A DNA stretch of 9,503 nucleotides from CAYNRA01 sp964399465 (GCA_964399465.1 CAYNRA010000099.1:1-9503); one strand, 5' to 3'; shown: positions 1 to 7,158, counted from the first letter of the stretch. Notes: generated by a model not told the origin, from the sequence alone. Numbers and translations: made by a program.

Positions 1-1
1 T

Positions 2-796
2 ACATCCAAAGCCCAAACTCCCCGCCACAGAATCATGGGAATGGTCAATGGCGTTATCGGTGATACCGAGTTCCAACTCGTTTATTCGGATACCCCAGGT
101 ATCATCAAACCTATGTATGAACTGCATAGCGCCATGATGGAGTTTGTCCACGGTTCACTTGAAGACGCCGATGTTATCCTTTTTGTAACTGATATTTTTG
201 AAAAGTATGACGAAGAAGACGTTATCCAAAAACTTAAAAATACGGAAACACCTATTCTGTTGATCATCAATAAAATAGATTTAGCAACTGAAGAGCAGAT
301 TAAAGAAAAAATAGACCATTGGCAGGAAATCCTTCAACCTTCCGCTATCCTGACTATCTCAGCTCTTCAAGGTATTGGACTCTCAGACTTGCTCGCTAAA
401 ATCATTGATTTTCTCCCTATTCACCCGCCCTATTTCCCAAAAGATGAGCTGACAGACAAGCCCGAACGCTTTTTTGCTGCCGAAATCATCCGGGAAAAAA
501 TCTTGATGAAATATAAAAAAGAAATTCCTTACAGCTGCGAAGTCGCCATCGTGGCATTCAAAGAAGAAGAAAATATTATTCGGATTAGCGCTGAAATCTA
601 CGTGGAACGTGCCACACAAAGGGCTATTCTCCTCGGGCACAAAGGAGAAAGAATTAAAAAAGTAGGTATCGAAGCACGAGAATCCATGGAGAAGTTCTTC
701 GCTAAGAAAATCTTCCTCGAACAATACATCAAGGTAGAACCCGATTGGCGAATGAAAAAAGCAAAACTTGAAAAGTTCGGCTACGCAAAAGATTGA
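2..796 (+). CDS. era: GTPase Era, 5'-truncated by the window edge
   Basis: Era is a GTPase that binds the 3' end of 16S rRNA and helps 30S subunit maturation at the inner face of the membrane. The reading frame is open from base 2, so translation starts outside the window; the first ATG in view (35) is internal. 264 residues are visible of a usual length near 295, and the P-loop (G1) is missing. The visible frame opens with TSKAQTPRHRIMG, the switch I/G2 region of Era. It is followed by G3 (YSDTPGI), G4 (NKID) and G5 (SAL), then the C-terminal KH domain with GHKGERIKKVG and the tail KVEPDWR. The stop TGA is followed at once by a terminator, so era ends its transcript here. Identification is firm from motif order and wording. 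Confidence 0.95.
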   Translation, partial: TSKAQTPRHRIMGMVNGVIGDTEFQLVYSDTPGIIKPMYELHSAMMEFVHGSLEDADVILFVTDIFEKYDEEDVIQKLKNTETPILLIINKIDLATEEQIKEKIDHWQEILQPSAILTISALQGIGLSDLLAKIIDFLPIHPPYFPKDELTDKPERFFAAEIIREKILMKYKKEIPYSCEVAIVAFKEEENIIRISAEIYVERATQRAILLGHKGERIKKVGIEARESMEKFFAKKIFLEQYIKVEPDWRMKKAKLEKFGYAKD

Positions 797-802
797 TATT
801 CA

Positions 803-834
803 GAGGCTACCAGATTGGGTAGCTTCTTTTTTTT
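803..834 (+). terminator. Rho-independent terminator after era
   Basis: A 9-bp stem (803-811 with 818-826, one G-T wobble) closes a 6-nt loop and is followed by eight T at 827-834. It starts 6 nt after the era stop codon and separates era from fadD. Confidence 0.85.
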
Positions 835-876
835 CGAGTATCGCTCCCGAACCCGAAAAAATCAGATACGTTTCAA

Positions 877-905
877 TTGAATTTCTTAAAATTATTTTAT
901 TTTTA
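877..905 (+). promoter_or_regulatory. Possible fadD promoter (weak Bacteroidota-type match)
   Basis: A TTG at 877-879 is followed after 18 nt by TATTTTTA (898-905), which fits TAnnTTTG at all but the last base. A start near 912 would leave a leader of about 40 nt before fadD. The region is very AT-rich, so a chance match is possible. The terminator just upstream means fadD needs its own promoter somewhere in 835-951. Confidence 0.3.
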
Positions 906-951
906 CAGAAAATAATACCAATTCATTACCACAATACTAAAAACAACCCTT

Positions 952-2658
952 ATGCAAATAACTGATGAATCACGTCCATGGCTACATTTTTACCCTGATA
1001 GTGTTCCTGCTGATATAAATCCTGATCAATATACGTCGTTGGTGGATATGGTAGAGGAGGGCTTTTCGCGCTTCGCCTCCAATGCTGCCTACGCAAATAT
1101 GGGCAAAGAAATCACCTTTGAGGAGTTAGATATTCTGTCTCGTAACTTCGCCGCTTACCTTCAGGATGCTGGTCTGAAAAAAGGTGACCGGATTGCCATC
1201 CAGATGCCTAACTGTTTGCAATATCCTGTTGCTATGTTCGGTGCAATCCGTGCAGGCTTGACGGTCGTAAACACTAACCCACTCTATACGCCACGCGAAA
1301 TGAAGCATCAATTCACGGACTCTGGCGCAAAAGCCATTGTAATTGTCGCTAACTTCGCTTCACATTTAGAAAAGGTAATCGCAGATACAGCTATTGAACA
1401 TGTTTTTATTACCCAACTAGGCGATATGCTGGGTTTCCCGAAAAAACAGTTGGTCAATTTTGTTGTGAAATCGGTTAAAAAAATGGTTCCGCCTTACAAT
1501 TTGCCCCAAGCGCAGTCTTTTATGTCGGCGGTAAGTGCAGGAGCAAACATGACCTACACGCGTCCGGCGGTTGGACATGAAGATTTGGCATTCATTCAAT
1601 ATACAGGCGGTACAACGGGGGTTTCAAAGGGGGCTATGTTGACACACAGAAATGTGGTTGCTAATACGCTAACCAATGAATCTTGGCAAGGTGCTGTCAC
1701 GAATAAATTGGTGGATGCAAAAGTCGTAGCTATTGCTGCACTGCCTTTGTATCATATTTATGCCTTGACTGTCAATGCATTAACTGCCTTACGGACCGGT
1801 GTGATGAACTTGCTTATTACTAATCCAAGAGATTTGGAAGCATTCATCAAAGATTTGAAAAAATATCCGCCACATATTTTCACGGGTGTCAATACACTAT
1901 ACAACGGGCTTTTGAATCACCCTAAAATTAAGGAAGTAGATTTCTCTAAATTGGTGATTACTTCCGCCGGTGGAATGGCGTTGCAGTCGGCAGTGGCTAC
2001 TCGTTGGAAAGAACTAACAGGAAATTTACCGACAGAAGGCTATGGTTTGTCTGAAACATCACCTGTATTAACATCCAATCCGCTGGTAGGGGATAACCGC
2101 ATCGGGACCATTGGTATTCCATGGCCAAGTACGTATGTTAAAATCATGCGTGAAGACGGTACGTGGGCTGATATTGGCGAAGCAGGTGAAATTTGTGCGC
2201 ATGGGCCACAAGTAATGCTTGGCTATTACAACCGTCCAGACGAAACAGAAAAAGTGATGTTTGATGATCCTGCAGATGGCCGTCGTTGGTTCAAAACGGG
2301 TGATGTAGGATTTATGGATAAAGATGGTTATTTCAAAATCGTTGACCGGAAAAAAGACATGATTTTGGTATCTGGCTTTAACGTATATCCGAATGAGATT
2401 GAAGATGTTGTTGCAAGTATGCCAGGTGTCTTGGAAGTAGCTTGTGTGGGTGTTCCTGATGAGAAATCGACAGAGGCTGTGAAGATATTTGTCGTTAAAA
2501 AAGACCCTAGCTTAACAGTGGAGGCAATCAAGGCGTACTGCAAAGAAAACTTGACGGGTTATAAATGTCCGAAACATATTGAGTTTAGAGATGAACTACC
2601 GAAAACCAATGTGGGTAAAATTTTGCGTAGAGCTCTGCGTGACGAAGTAGCGAAATAA
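952..2658 (+). CDS. fadD: Long-chain fatty acid--CoA ligase (FadD-type acyl-CoA synthetase)
   Basis: It activates long-chain fatty acids with ATP and CoA to acyl-CoA through an acyl-adenylate, feeding beta-oxidation or lipid remodelling, probably at the inner membrane. The 568 residues match the FadD length (about 560). Visible motifs of the ANL adenylating superfamily are the phosphate-binding loop YTGGTTGVSKG (217-227), YGLSETS (364-370), FKTGDVG (447-453) and the fatty-acyl-CoA synthetase signature from DRKKDM into SGFNVYPNEIEDV (465-486). The C-terminal NVGKILRR carries the adenylation lysine K556. The ATG at 952 has no clear Shine-Dalgarno, which is usual in this phylum. It stands alone between the era terminator and the hairpin shared with pruA. 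The enzyme class is firm; chain-length preference cannot be read from sequence. Confidence 0.93.
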   Translation: MQITDESRPWLHFYPDSVPADINPDQYTSLVDMVEEGFSRFASNAAYANMGKEITFEELDILSRNFAAYLQDAGLKKGDRIAIQMPNCLQYPVAMFGAIRAGLTVVNTNPLYTPREMKHQFTDSGAKAIVIVANFASHLEKVIADTAIEHVFITQLGDMLGFPKKQLVNFVVKSVKKMVPPYNLPQAQSFMSAVSAGANMTYTRPAVGHEDLAFIQYTGGTTGVSKGAMLTHRNVVANTLTNESWQGAVTNKLVDAKVVAIAALPLYHIYALTVNALTALRTGVMNLLITNPRDLEAFIKDLKKYPPHIFTGVNTLYNGLLNHPKIKEVDFSKLVITSAGGMALQSAVATRWKELTGNLPTEGYGLSETSPVLTSNPLVGDNRIGTIGIPWPSTYVKIMREDGTWADIGEAGEICAHGPQVMLGYYNRPDETEKVMFDDPADGRRWFKTGDVGFMDKDGYFKIVDRKKDMILVSGFNVYPNEIEDVVASMPGVLEVACVGVPDEKSTEAVKIFVVKKDPSLTVEAIKAYCKENLTGYKCPKHIEFRDELPKTNVGKILRRALRDEVAK

Positions 2659-2671
2659 TTTCATTTGACTT

Positions 2672-2720
2672 GTTTTTATACGAAAAAAGACGGCGTAGCC
2701 GTCTTTTTTCGTATAAAAAC
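2672..2720. terminator. Bidirectional terminator between fadD and pruA
   Basis: A perfect 23-bp inverted repeat (2672-2694 with 2698-2720) encloses a 3-nt loop GTA. The core is AAAAAAGACGGC facing GCCGTCTTTTTT, so a G/C-rich stem is followed by a T run on either strand. It begins 13 nt after the fadD stop and ends 9 nt before the pruA stop, serving both convergent genes. Confidence 0.92.
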
Positions 2721-2729
2721 AACCGGAAA

Positions 2730-4369
2730 TTAACCCAAAAACGGATACGTATAGTCTGTCGGTGGATTGAACGTTTCTTTGATTGTTCGCGCATTCACCC
2801 AACGTAATAAATTGAGTTTGNNNNNNNNNNTTTGGAACCTGCTTTATCATTTGTTCCAGATGCTCTGCCTCCTCCGAATGGCTGTTGGCCAACTACAGCA
2901 CCTGTCGGTTTATCGTTGATGTAAAAATTTCCTGCTGCATCGACCAACTTGCGCGTCGCTAATTCAACAGCATATCTATCTTGTGCAAAGATAGCCCCCG
3001 TCAAAGCATACGGTGAAGTGCTATTAACCAATTCTAGCGTTCGTTCGTATTGATTTTCATCATACACATAAATCGTTAAAACAGGGCCGAAAATCTCTTC
3101 GCACATCGTTGTATATTTCGGGTTCGTCGTCACCAAAACAGTAGGTTCAATAAAATATCCTTTGGATTTGTCTGCATGCCCCCCCGCTATGATTTCAACT
3201 TCATCAGATTCTTTGGCTGTATCGATGAATCGTTTAATTTTATCAAATGCACGTTCGTCAATGACTGCGTTGATGAAGTTCGAGAAGTCTTCTGTTCCGC
3301 CCATTTTCATGGATTTTAAATCTGCCAACATGTATTCTTTTACTTCTGACCAAATGTTCGAAGGAACATAGGCGCGAGATGCTGCCGAGCATTTCTGCCC
3401 TTGGTATTCGAAAGCTCCACGTACGAGTGCCGTAGCCAGTGCTTTGGGATGTGCAGAACGGTGTGCCATCACAAAATCCTTTCCTCCAGTCTCTCCAACG
3501 ATACGCGGGTACGCTTTATATCGTTGAATATTGGCTCCAATTGTTTTCCAAATGGTTTGGAATACAGCAGTACTTCCAGTAAAGTGAATGCCCGCAAAGA
3601 ATGGACTTTTGAAAATAATGTTTCCTGCAACGGGACCATCTACATAAATAAGGTTGATTACGCCGTCTGGTAAACCCGCTTCTCTGAATATCTCCATGAT
3701 GACCTGAGCTGAGTAAATTTGTGTATAGGCAGGTTTCCAAACAGTTACATTGCCCATCAATGCGGCGCTGGCAGGGAGATTTCCAGCAATTGCTGTAAAA
3801 TTAAAAGGAGTTAAAGCAAATACAAACCCTTCCAATGGTCTGTATTCCAGTCTGTTCCATACTCCTGGTGAAGAGGCCGGCTGTTCTGAATATATTTCTT
3901 GCAAATACGCTACATTGAAGCGGAGAAAATCAATCAGTTCACAGGCAGAGTCTATTTCTGCTTGGTATGCATTCTTAGATTGCCCAAGCATGGTAGCTGC
4001 ATTGAGTTTGGCACGATACGGGCCTGCAATAAGTTCTGCTGCTTTCAAAAAGATACTAGCGCGGTGTTCCCAAGGCATATTTGCCCAAGCTGTTCTTGCT
4101 TTTAATGCGGCAGAGATGGCTGCTTTGACATGATTTGCATCACCTTCTGACGCAAAACCAAGCGTATGTTGGTGGTCATGTGGAGGAGATAAACGAATTT
4201 TTTTGTCTGTAAACACTTTTTCAGCTCCAATATACATCGGAATATCGACCGTTACGGCGCGTGCTTCTTCAAGGGCTTTTTGTAGCTTCGCGCGTTCTGA
4301 ACTTCCGGGTGCATACGACAAAACAGGTTCGTTTTGAGGTGTTGGCGTATTGAAAAACGCATTATGCAT
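2730..4369 (-). CDS. pruA: L-glutamate gamma-semialdehyde (1-pyrroline-5-carboxylate) dehydrogenase; reading frame crosses an assembly gap
   Basis: It oxidises glutamate semialdehyde (from P5C) to glutamate with NAD+, the second step of proline breakdown; it is a stand-alone enzyme, not fused to proline dehydrogenase. Seen: LTPFNFTAIAGN (186-197), FTGST (263-267), catalytic-region GETGGK with E293, GQKCSAA with nucleophile C327, EEIFGPV (424-430). The start at 4369 gives MHNAFFNTPTP, the expected N-terminus; an in-frame start at 4486 would add 39 unlikely residues. Ten N at 2821-2830 interrupt the gene after GTNDKAGSK. Read literally, the frame shifts there and ends wrongly (stop near 2795). 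Beyond the gap, another frame gives LNLLRWVNARTIKE, then PPTDYTYPFLG and a TAA at 2730-2732, the family's C-terminus. The repaired protein is 541 residues, normal for the family. An intact gene is inferred. Confidence 0.93.
2821..2830. other. Assembly gap (10 N) inside pruA, probably a false gap
   Basis: The flanks are gagtttg before and tttggaacc after the N run. They share TTTG, and joining them through that overlap gives an unbroken pruA frame (GSK followed by LNLLRW). The real sequence would then be 14 nt shorter than printed, with no missing bases. Confidence 0.85.
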
Positions 4370-4407
4370 AGGTTTGTTGGGTTTAGTTATGAAGTCAAAT
4401 GTAAAAA

Positions 4408-4415
4408 CAAAGGTA
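4408..4415 (-). promoter_or_regulatory. Candidate pruA promoter, -7 element TACCTTTG
   Basis: On the minus strand this is an exact match to the Bacteroidota -7 consensus TAnnTTTG. It lies 38 nt before the ATG, giving a leader of about 30 nt. No clear -33 TTG is seen at the usual distance. Confidence 0.55.
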
Positions 4416-4565
4416 CAAAATTTGCCATGAGCTTCTATATAGGTGCGTAATATCAAGAAGAATATTGCACTTAATTTAGCAATCAAGACGATGATAAATT
4501 AATCTCTAAATATAGTTTTTCTATTTCTGATGAAAACTTTTACAGGAAAAGAGTTGGAGGAAAAA

Positions 4566-4991
4566 TCAATGAAAATTAGTTTGTAAATGCCATTGGGTTT
4601 CTATTTTACGTACTTCCTCAGGTGTTAAAAATACGTTTTTTTCTTCTTGTGTAGGGATTCTACACGATTCTGATTCGCCAAACCATTGATACCGTTTCTT
4701 TGCTACGAAAGAATAAAAGAAATCACGGAAGCTTTTGGGAATGATATAGGCTACTTTTAACCAAGTGAATCCAGGTAAGTGGACAAGTACGTAGAGGGCG
4801 GCGTTGGAGCCTCCTAGCCATTTGCCGTTGGGTGTCAGAACCATGACGGAATCCCCAAATTGGTTTTTCAATTGTTCGTCGGAGATCCATTGCAAAGGGG
4901 CTATTCGTATCGTTCTATTTTTATCTTTTTTTAAGATAATTTGAATAAAACGCGCGCATAACAAACAAACTCCGTCAAAAAATACAATCAT
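4566..4991 (-). CDS. DCC family (DUF393) thiol-disulfide oxidoreductase-like protein
   Basis: The 141-residue protein starts MIVFFDGVCLLCARF, the hallmark of the DCC family, with D6-G7 and a CxxC pair (C9, C12) in a thioredoxin-like N-terminus. Family members are presumed thiol-disulfide oxidoreductases, but substrates are unknown. The middle has IRIAPLQW and a GGSNAALYVL stretch, also typical. I start at the ATG at 4991; an in-frame TTG at 5009 would add six residues encoded inside a hairpin and is less likely. The gene follows the 4-TM membrane protein gene on the same strand with 59 nt between. A terminator-like hairpin fills most of that space, so expression probably depends on read-through. 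The family call is firm; the biochemical role is inferred. Confidence 0.82.
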   Translation of the reverse strand: MIVFFDGVCLLCARFIQIILKKDKNRTIRIAPLQWISDEQLKNQFGDSVMVLTPNGKWLGGSNAALYVLVHLPGFTWLKVAYIIPKSFRDFFYSFVAKKRYQWFGESESCRIPTQEEKNVFLTPEEVRKIETQWHLQTNFH

Positions 4992-5032
4992 AAAAAAAGC
5001 CTTTTCCAATGATACATTGAAAAAGGCTTTTT
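4992..5032 (-). terminator. Terminator-like hairpin abutting the DCC gene start codon
   Basis: An 18-bp stem (5032-5015 with 5011-4994) with one mismatch (5020/5006) and a 3-nt loop is followed on the minus strand by a T run down to 4992, directly before the ATG at 4991-4989. It has the form of an intrinsic terminator for the upstream gene, but it sits in the leader of the next gene, so it may act as an attenuator or a partial terminator. Confidence 0.75.
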
Positions 5033-5050
5033 AGTTTGAAATTACAAAGG

Positions 5051-5491
5051 TTAGAACAATCTTTCCCAAGGTAAACGGCTAAGAATTAAGACAAGCCCTA
5101 AACCAAAGAAAATAGCTGTAGATTTGAATTTTTTCCCGTGACCGATAGATTTTTTTGATTTCGCATTACCAATTGTTACTAAAACGGCCGCTAAAATATT
5201 TGTCGTTGGGTGTTCAATAATTGCTTTGCGAAGTGCGCCATCTTTCATGGTAGCTGCCATATCCGAAAAAGCAACTTGTGCAGTCGGTGAAATAGCCAAA
5301 AGAACCAATCCCAATAGCAACATGGTATGTGTTGAAATCAAGGCAAAAAGATTTATTTTGCGATGGCTATCATCAAAAATTTTCTCAGAGGTACTGCCCA
5401 TAATGCCGTTTATAGTAGCTAACAAAAGCAGTAATAGAGCGATAAAAGCCAAGTAGTGGTGTGCATTTAAAATGATACTGTAGAAAGACAT
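5051..5491 (-). CDS. Small four-helix membrane protein, cytochrome b-like; function unknown
   Basis: This 146-residue protein belongs to a small integral membrane family that I recall as widespread in Bacteroidota, usually annotated as hypothetical or cytochrome b-like. Four hydrophobic helices are visible: about 13-31, 47-68, 96-108 and 124-139. Histidines lie at helix ends or within helices (H11/H12, H55, H94 in EHPTTNI), and the C-terminus SRLPWERLF is typical. Paired membrane histidines could bind heme b, but this is inference only. The start MSFYSII at 5491 is chosen because the longer frame (to 5569) runs through the promoter region and adds 26 polar residues. It is the first gene of a two-gene unit with the DCC protein. 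Family resemblance is fairly firm; no activity can be assigned. Confidence 0.75.
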   Translation of the reverse strand: MSFYSIILNAHHYLAFIALLLLLLATINGIMGSTSEKIFDDSHRKINLFALISTHTMLLLGLVLLAISPTAQVAFSDMAATMKDGALRKAIIEHPTTNILAAVLVTIGNAKSKKSIGHGKKFKSTAIFFGLGLVLILSRLPWERLF

Positions 5492-5549
5492 ACGTAGAAT
5501 ATTTAGTTTAAAATGATTTAACTTCGTACTGGATTTAGTAACTAGGACA

Positions 5550-5557
5550 CAAAAGTA
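5550..5557 (-). promoter_or_regulatory. Candidate promoter of the membrane protein/DCC unit, -7 element TACTTTTG
   Basis: Minus-strand TACTTTTG matches TAnnTTTG exactly, 58 nt before the ATG at 5491, giving a leader near 50 nt. The -33 region has no clear TTG at standard spacing. The same 159-nt intergenic space must also hold the promoter for the divergent metallopeptidase gene. Confidence 0.55.
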
Positions 5558-5650
5558 CGACCAATGCAATGACTTTTAAAGAGGATGATAAATTATTTAT
5601 CTTTCAAGAAAGGTAAAACGCATTGAAAAAGGGCTGCGAAGGATAAATAA

Positions 5651-6475
5651 ATGGATGTTATTGGAATGAAATATCAGAAACGGTTTTCCTATATTGGCTT
5701 TGTATTTCTTTTGGCAATGTTGTATGTCTCATTTTCACCGCTCGTGAGCGTAGCGCGTTTGTATTGGTTAGATGGAAAAGTATACACACAATTTACACAT
5801 GAAAACAAGGAACTATCCAACAATGAACAGCAAGAATACAATACGATTGTACAGCAAGCAAAGCAGAAAGTAGCTCACTTTTTCGGGAGTTTGGTAAGTT
5901 CACCGACAATCTTGTTTTGTTCTACGGAGGAGTCATTTCAAAATATTTGTCATCAACCTGAAGGGGCTGGTTGTAGCCTTGGTACGCCATTTGGCTCCTG
6001 GATTATTCTACATAAAGACAATGCCAATGCGGATGTCGTTGCGCATGAATTGGCTCATATTGAACTGATGCAGCAGGTTGGTTGGTGGAGGGCAAAGACA
6101 AAAATCCCTACTTGGCTTGATGAAGGCATAGCCCTTCAAGTCGATAATCGGTTTGTTCGTTCAGAGGACTCTGTGCAACGCTACATTGATTTTAAGCAAG
6201 AGTGGCTGTTTACTACTTATGGTGGTCGATCAAGCAAAAGTCTAGATGATTTGTCTACTTCTAAACAGTTTTTTGGAATTTCTGCGTACGATACGCGCCA
6301 AGCCTATTACCAGTCAGGGATGGAGGTAGCCAAAATTATATCGATTGGTGGGAGGGAGAGTCTCCAGAGGCTAATTCTAGATTACACAGAATATCCACTC
6401 TGGAAAGTTATCTTTTTGGGATATCCTATTCCTTCAAAAGTGTACTCCGAAAAGTCTTCCGATGCCATTCCGTGA
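5651..6475 (+). CDS. Membrane-anchored gluzincin-like (peptidase MA-type) metalloprotease, function unknown
   Basis: The 274-residue protein has a short basic N-terminus (KYQKR), one membrane helix at about 13-35 and a soluble domain that should face the periplasm. The domain carries HELAH (H132, E133, H136) and, 21 residues on, WLDEG with E158. This is the HExxH...E zinc site of gluzincins in the compact spacing of peptidase MA-like proteins. Three cysteines (90, 100, 108) lie before the site. I cannot name a substrate or a specific family. The start is ATG 5651, with AAGGA 8 nt upstream; ATG 5666 (M6) is an alternative. A weak -7 match, TATCTTTC (5598-5605), lies upstream. Its last 50 bp overlap the convergent rnhB, with no terminator between them. 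The metalloprotease fold is likely; activity is inferred. Confidence 0.75.
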   Translation: MDVIGMKYQKRFSYIGFVFLLAMLYVSFSPLVSVARLYWLDGKVYTQFTHENKELSNNEQQEYNTIVQQAKQKVAHFFGSLVSSPTILFCSTEESFQNICHQPEGAGCSLGTPFGSWIILHKDNANADVVAHELAHIELMQQVGWWRAKTKIPTWLDEGIALQVDNRFVRSEDSVQRYIDFKQEWLFTTYGGRSSKSLDDLSTSKQFFGISAYDTRQAYYQSGMEVAKIISIGGRESLQRLILDYTEYPLWKVIFLGYPIPSKVYSEKSSDAIP

Positions 6476-7013
6476 GTCCAAATTCAGCGATAGCTTTTTT
6501 GTGTGCAATCGTCGGATATCCTGCATTTTTTCGCCAACCATAGGCGGGAAACTGTTCATCTAATTTTTCCATTAAATCGTCTCTGTATGTTTTGGCTAAA
6601 ACGGATGCTGCTGCAATGGAATAATACAACGCATCTCCTTTTACAATACACGTATGGGGAATCAAAGGAAAAGGGGTGAAGCGATTTCCATCAATGAGTA
6701 AATGTTCTGGGCGAATACTCAGTTTTTCGACAGCTCTGTGCATAGCTAAAAAACTGGCTTTTAGAATATTGATTTGGTCAATTTCTTGCTGAGAAGCTTC
6801 TGCAATCGCCCAAGCAATAGCTTCACGCTCGATTTCTGTACGTAACTTCACTCGTTCAACTTTGGTAAGTTGTTTGGAGTCATTTAAAAATGGGTGTGAG
6901 AAGTCTGATGGAAGGATGACGGCGGCTGCTACAACTGGACCAGCTAGACAGCCGCGACCTGCTTCATCTAAGCCAGCTTCCAATGTATGTTTTGAATAAT
7001 ATGAGCGAAGCAT
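6426..7013 (-). CDS. rnhB: Ribonuclease HII
   Basis: It cleaves RNA in RNA:DNA hybrids and starts removal of single ribonucleotides misincorporated into DNA, in the cytoplasm. The 195 residues match the family length. Catalytic acidic residues are visible: D16 and E17 in GLDEAGRG, D108 in LLIDGN, and D127 in KGDALYYSIAAASVLAK. NDSKQLT (44-50), NAGYPT and the C-terminal EWHRKTF agree with RNase HII of Bacteroidota. The ATG at 7013 gives MLRSYYSKHTLEAG, a normal N-terminus; an in-frame TTG at 7040 would add nine residues and is not favoured. The last 50 bp are also coding on the other strand for the metallopeptidase C-terminus. It is monocistronic as far as visible, with a candidate promoter at 7058-7065. 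Confidence 0.95.
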   Translation of the reverse strand: MLRSYYSKHTLEAGLDEAGRGCLAGPVVAAAVILPSDFSHPFLNDSKQLTKVERVKLRTEIEREAIAWAIAEASQQEIDQINILKASFLAMHRAVEKLSIRPEHLLIDGNRFTPFPLIPHTCIVKGDALYYSIAAASVLAKTYRDDLMEKLDEQFPAYGWRKNAGYPTIAHKKAIAEFGLTEWHRKTFRSTLLKE

Positions 7014-7057
7014 ATCTAAAAAGTTTAAGAATCTACCCAAGGTATTTTTTACTAAAG

Positions 7058-7065
7058 CAAAATTA
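7058..7065 (-). promoter_or_regulatory. Candidate rnhB promoter, -7 element TAATTTTG
   Basis: Exact minus-strand match to TAnnTTTG, 44 nt before the rnhB ATG. There is no convincing -33 element at standard distance, so the call rests on the -7 box and position. Confidence 0.5.
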
Positions 7066-7126
7066 CAAGGATATGGAAAGAATAGATTATTTAAATAATT
7101 GATAGTTTGTTTTTTGTGTAAAAAAC

Positions 7127-7158
7127 AGGATTGTTAGAGGCACTTTATGAACAATCCT
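7127..7158. repeat. 9-bp perfect inverted repeat upstream of the glycosyltransferase operon (possible operator)
   Basis: AGGATTGTT (7127-7135) and AACAATCCT (7150-7158) form a perfect inverted repeat with a 14-nt spacer. The right arm abuts the -7 box at 7159 and the spacer covers the -33 region. Half-site centres are 23 bp apart, about two helical turns, as for a dimeric regulator. No T run follows, so a terminator is unlikely. Confidence 0.5.

Noticed and set aside
768..965. 65-codon plus-strand frame between era and fadD
   Set aside because: It runs through the era terminator and its poly-T and into the fadD start, and the translation is low-complexity. No evidence for a gene.
2596..2892. 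Minus-strand open frame crossing the N run
   Set aside because: It is open only because the N run has an arbitrary length. It overlaps fadD, the terminator and the pruA end, and its sequence has no family resemblance.
3750..4133. 127-codon plus-strand frame opposite pruA
   Set aside because: It is a mirror of the well-conserved pruA coding strand. It has no start context and no recognisable domain.
4370..4486. Upstream in-frame extension of pruA starting at 4486
   Set aside because: The added 39 residues do not resemble any PruA N-terminus and would be encoded across the exact -7 box at 4408-4415. The ATG at 4369 gives the expected N-terminus.
4502..4565. Possible terminator of the DCC gene on the minus strand
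   Set aside because: Only a 7-bp A/T-rich stem with a 2-nt bulge can be drawn and no clean T run follows directly. Too weak to list.
5492..5569. N-terminal extension of the 4-TM protein to 5569
   Set aside because: The extra 26 residues cover the promoter region including the TACTTTTG box. MSFYSII leads directly into the first helix, as in relatives.
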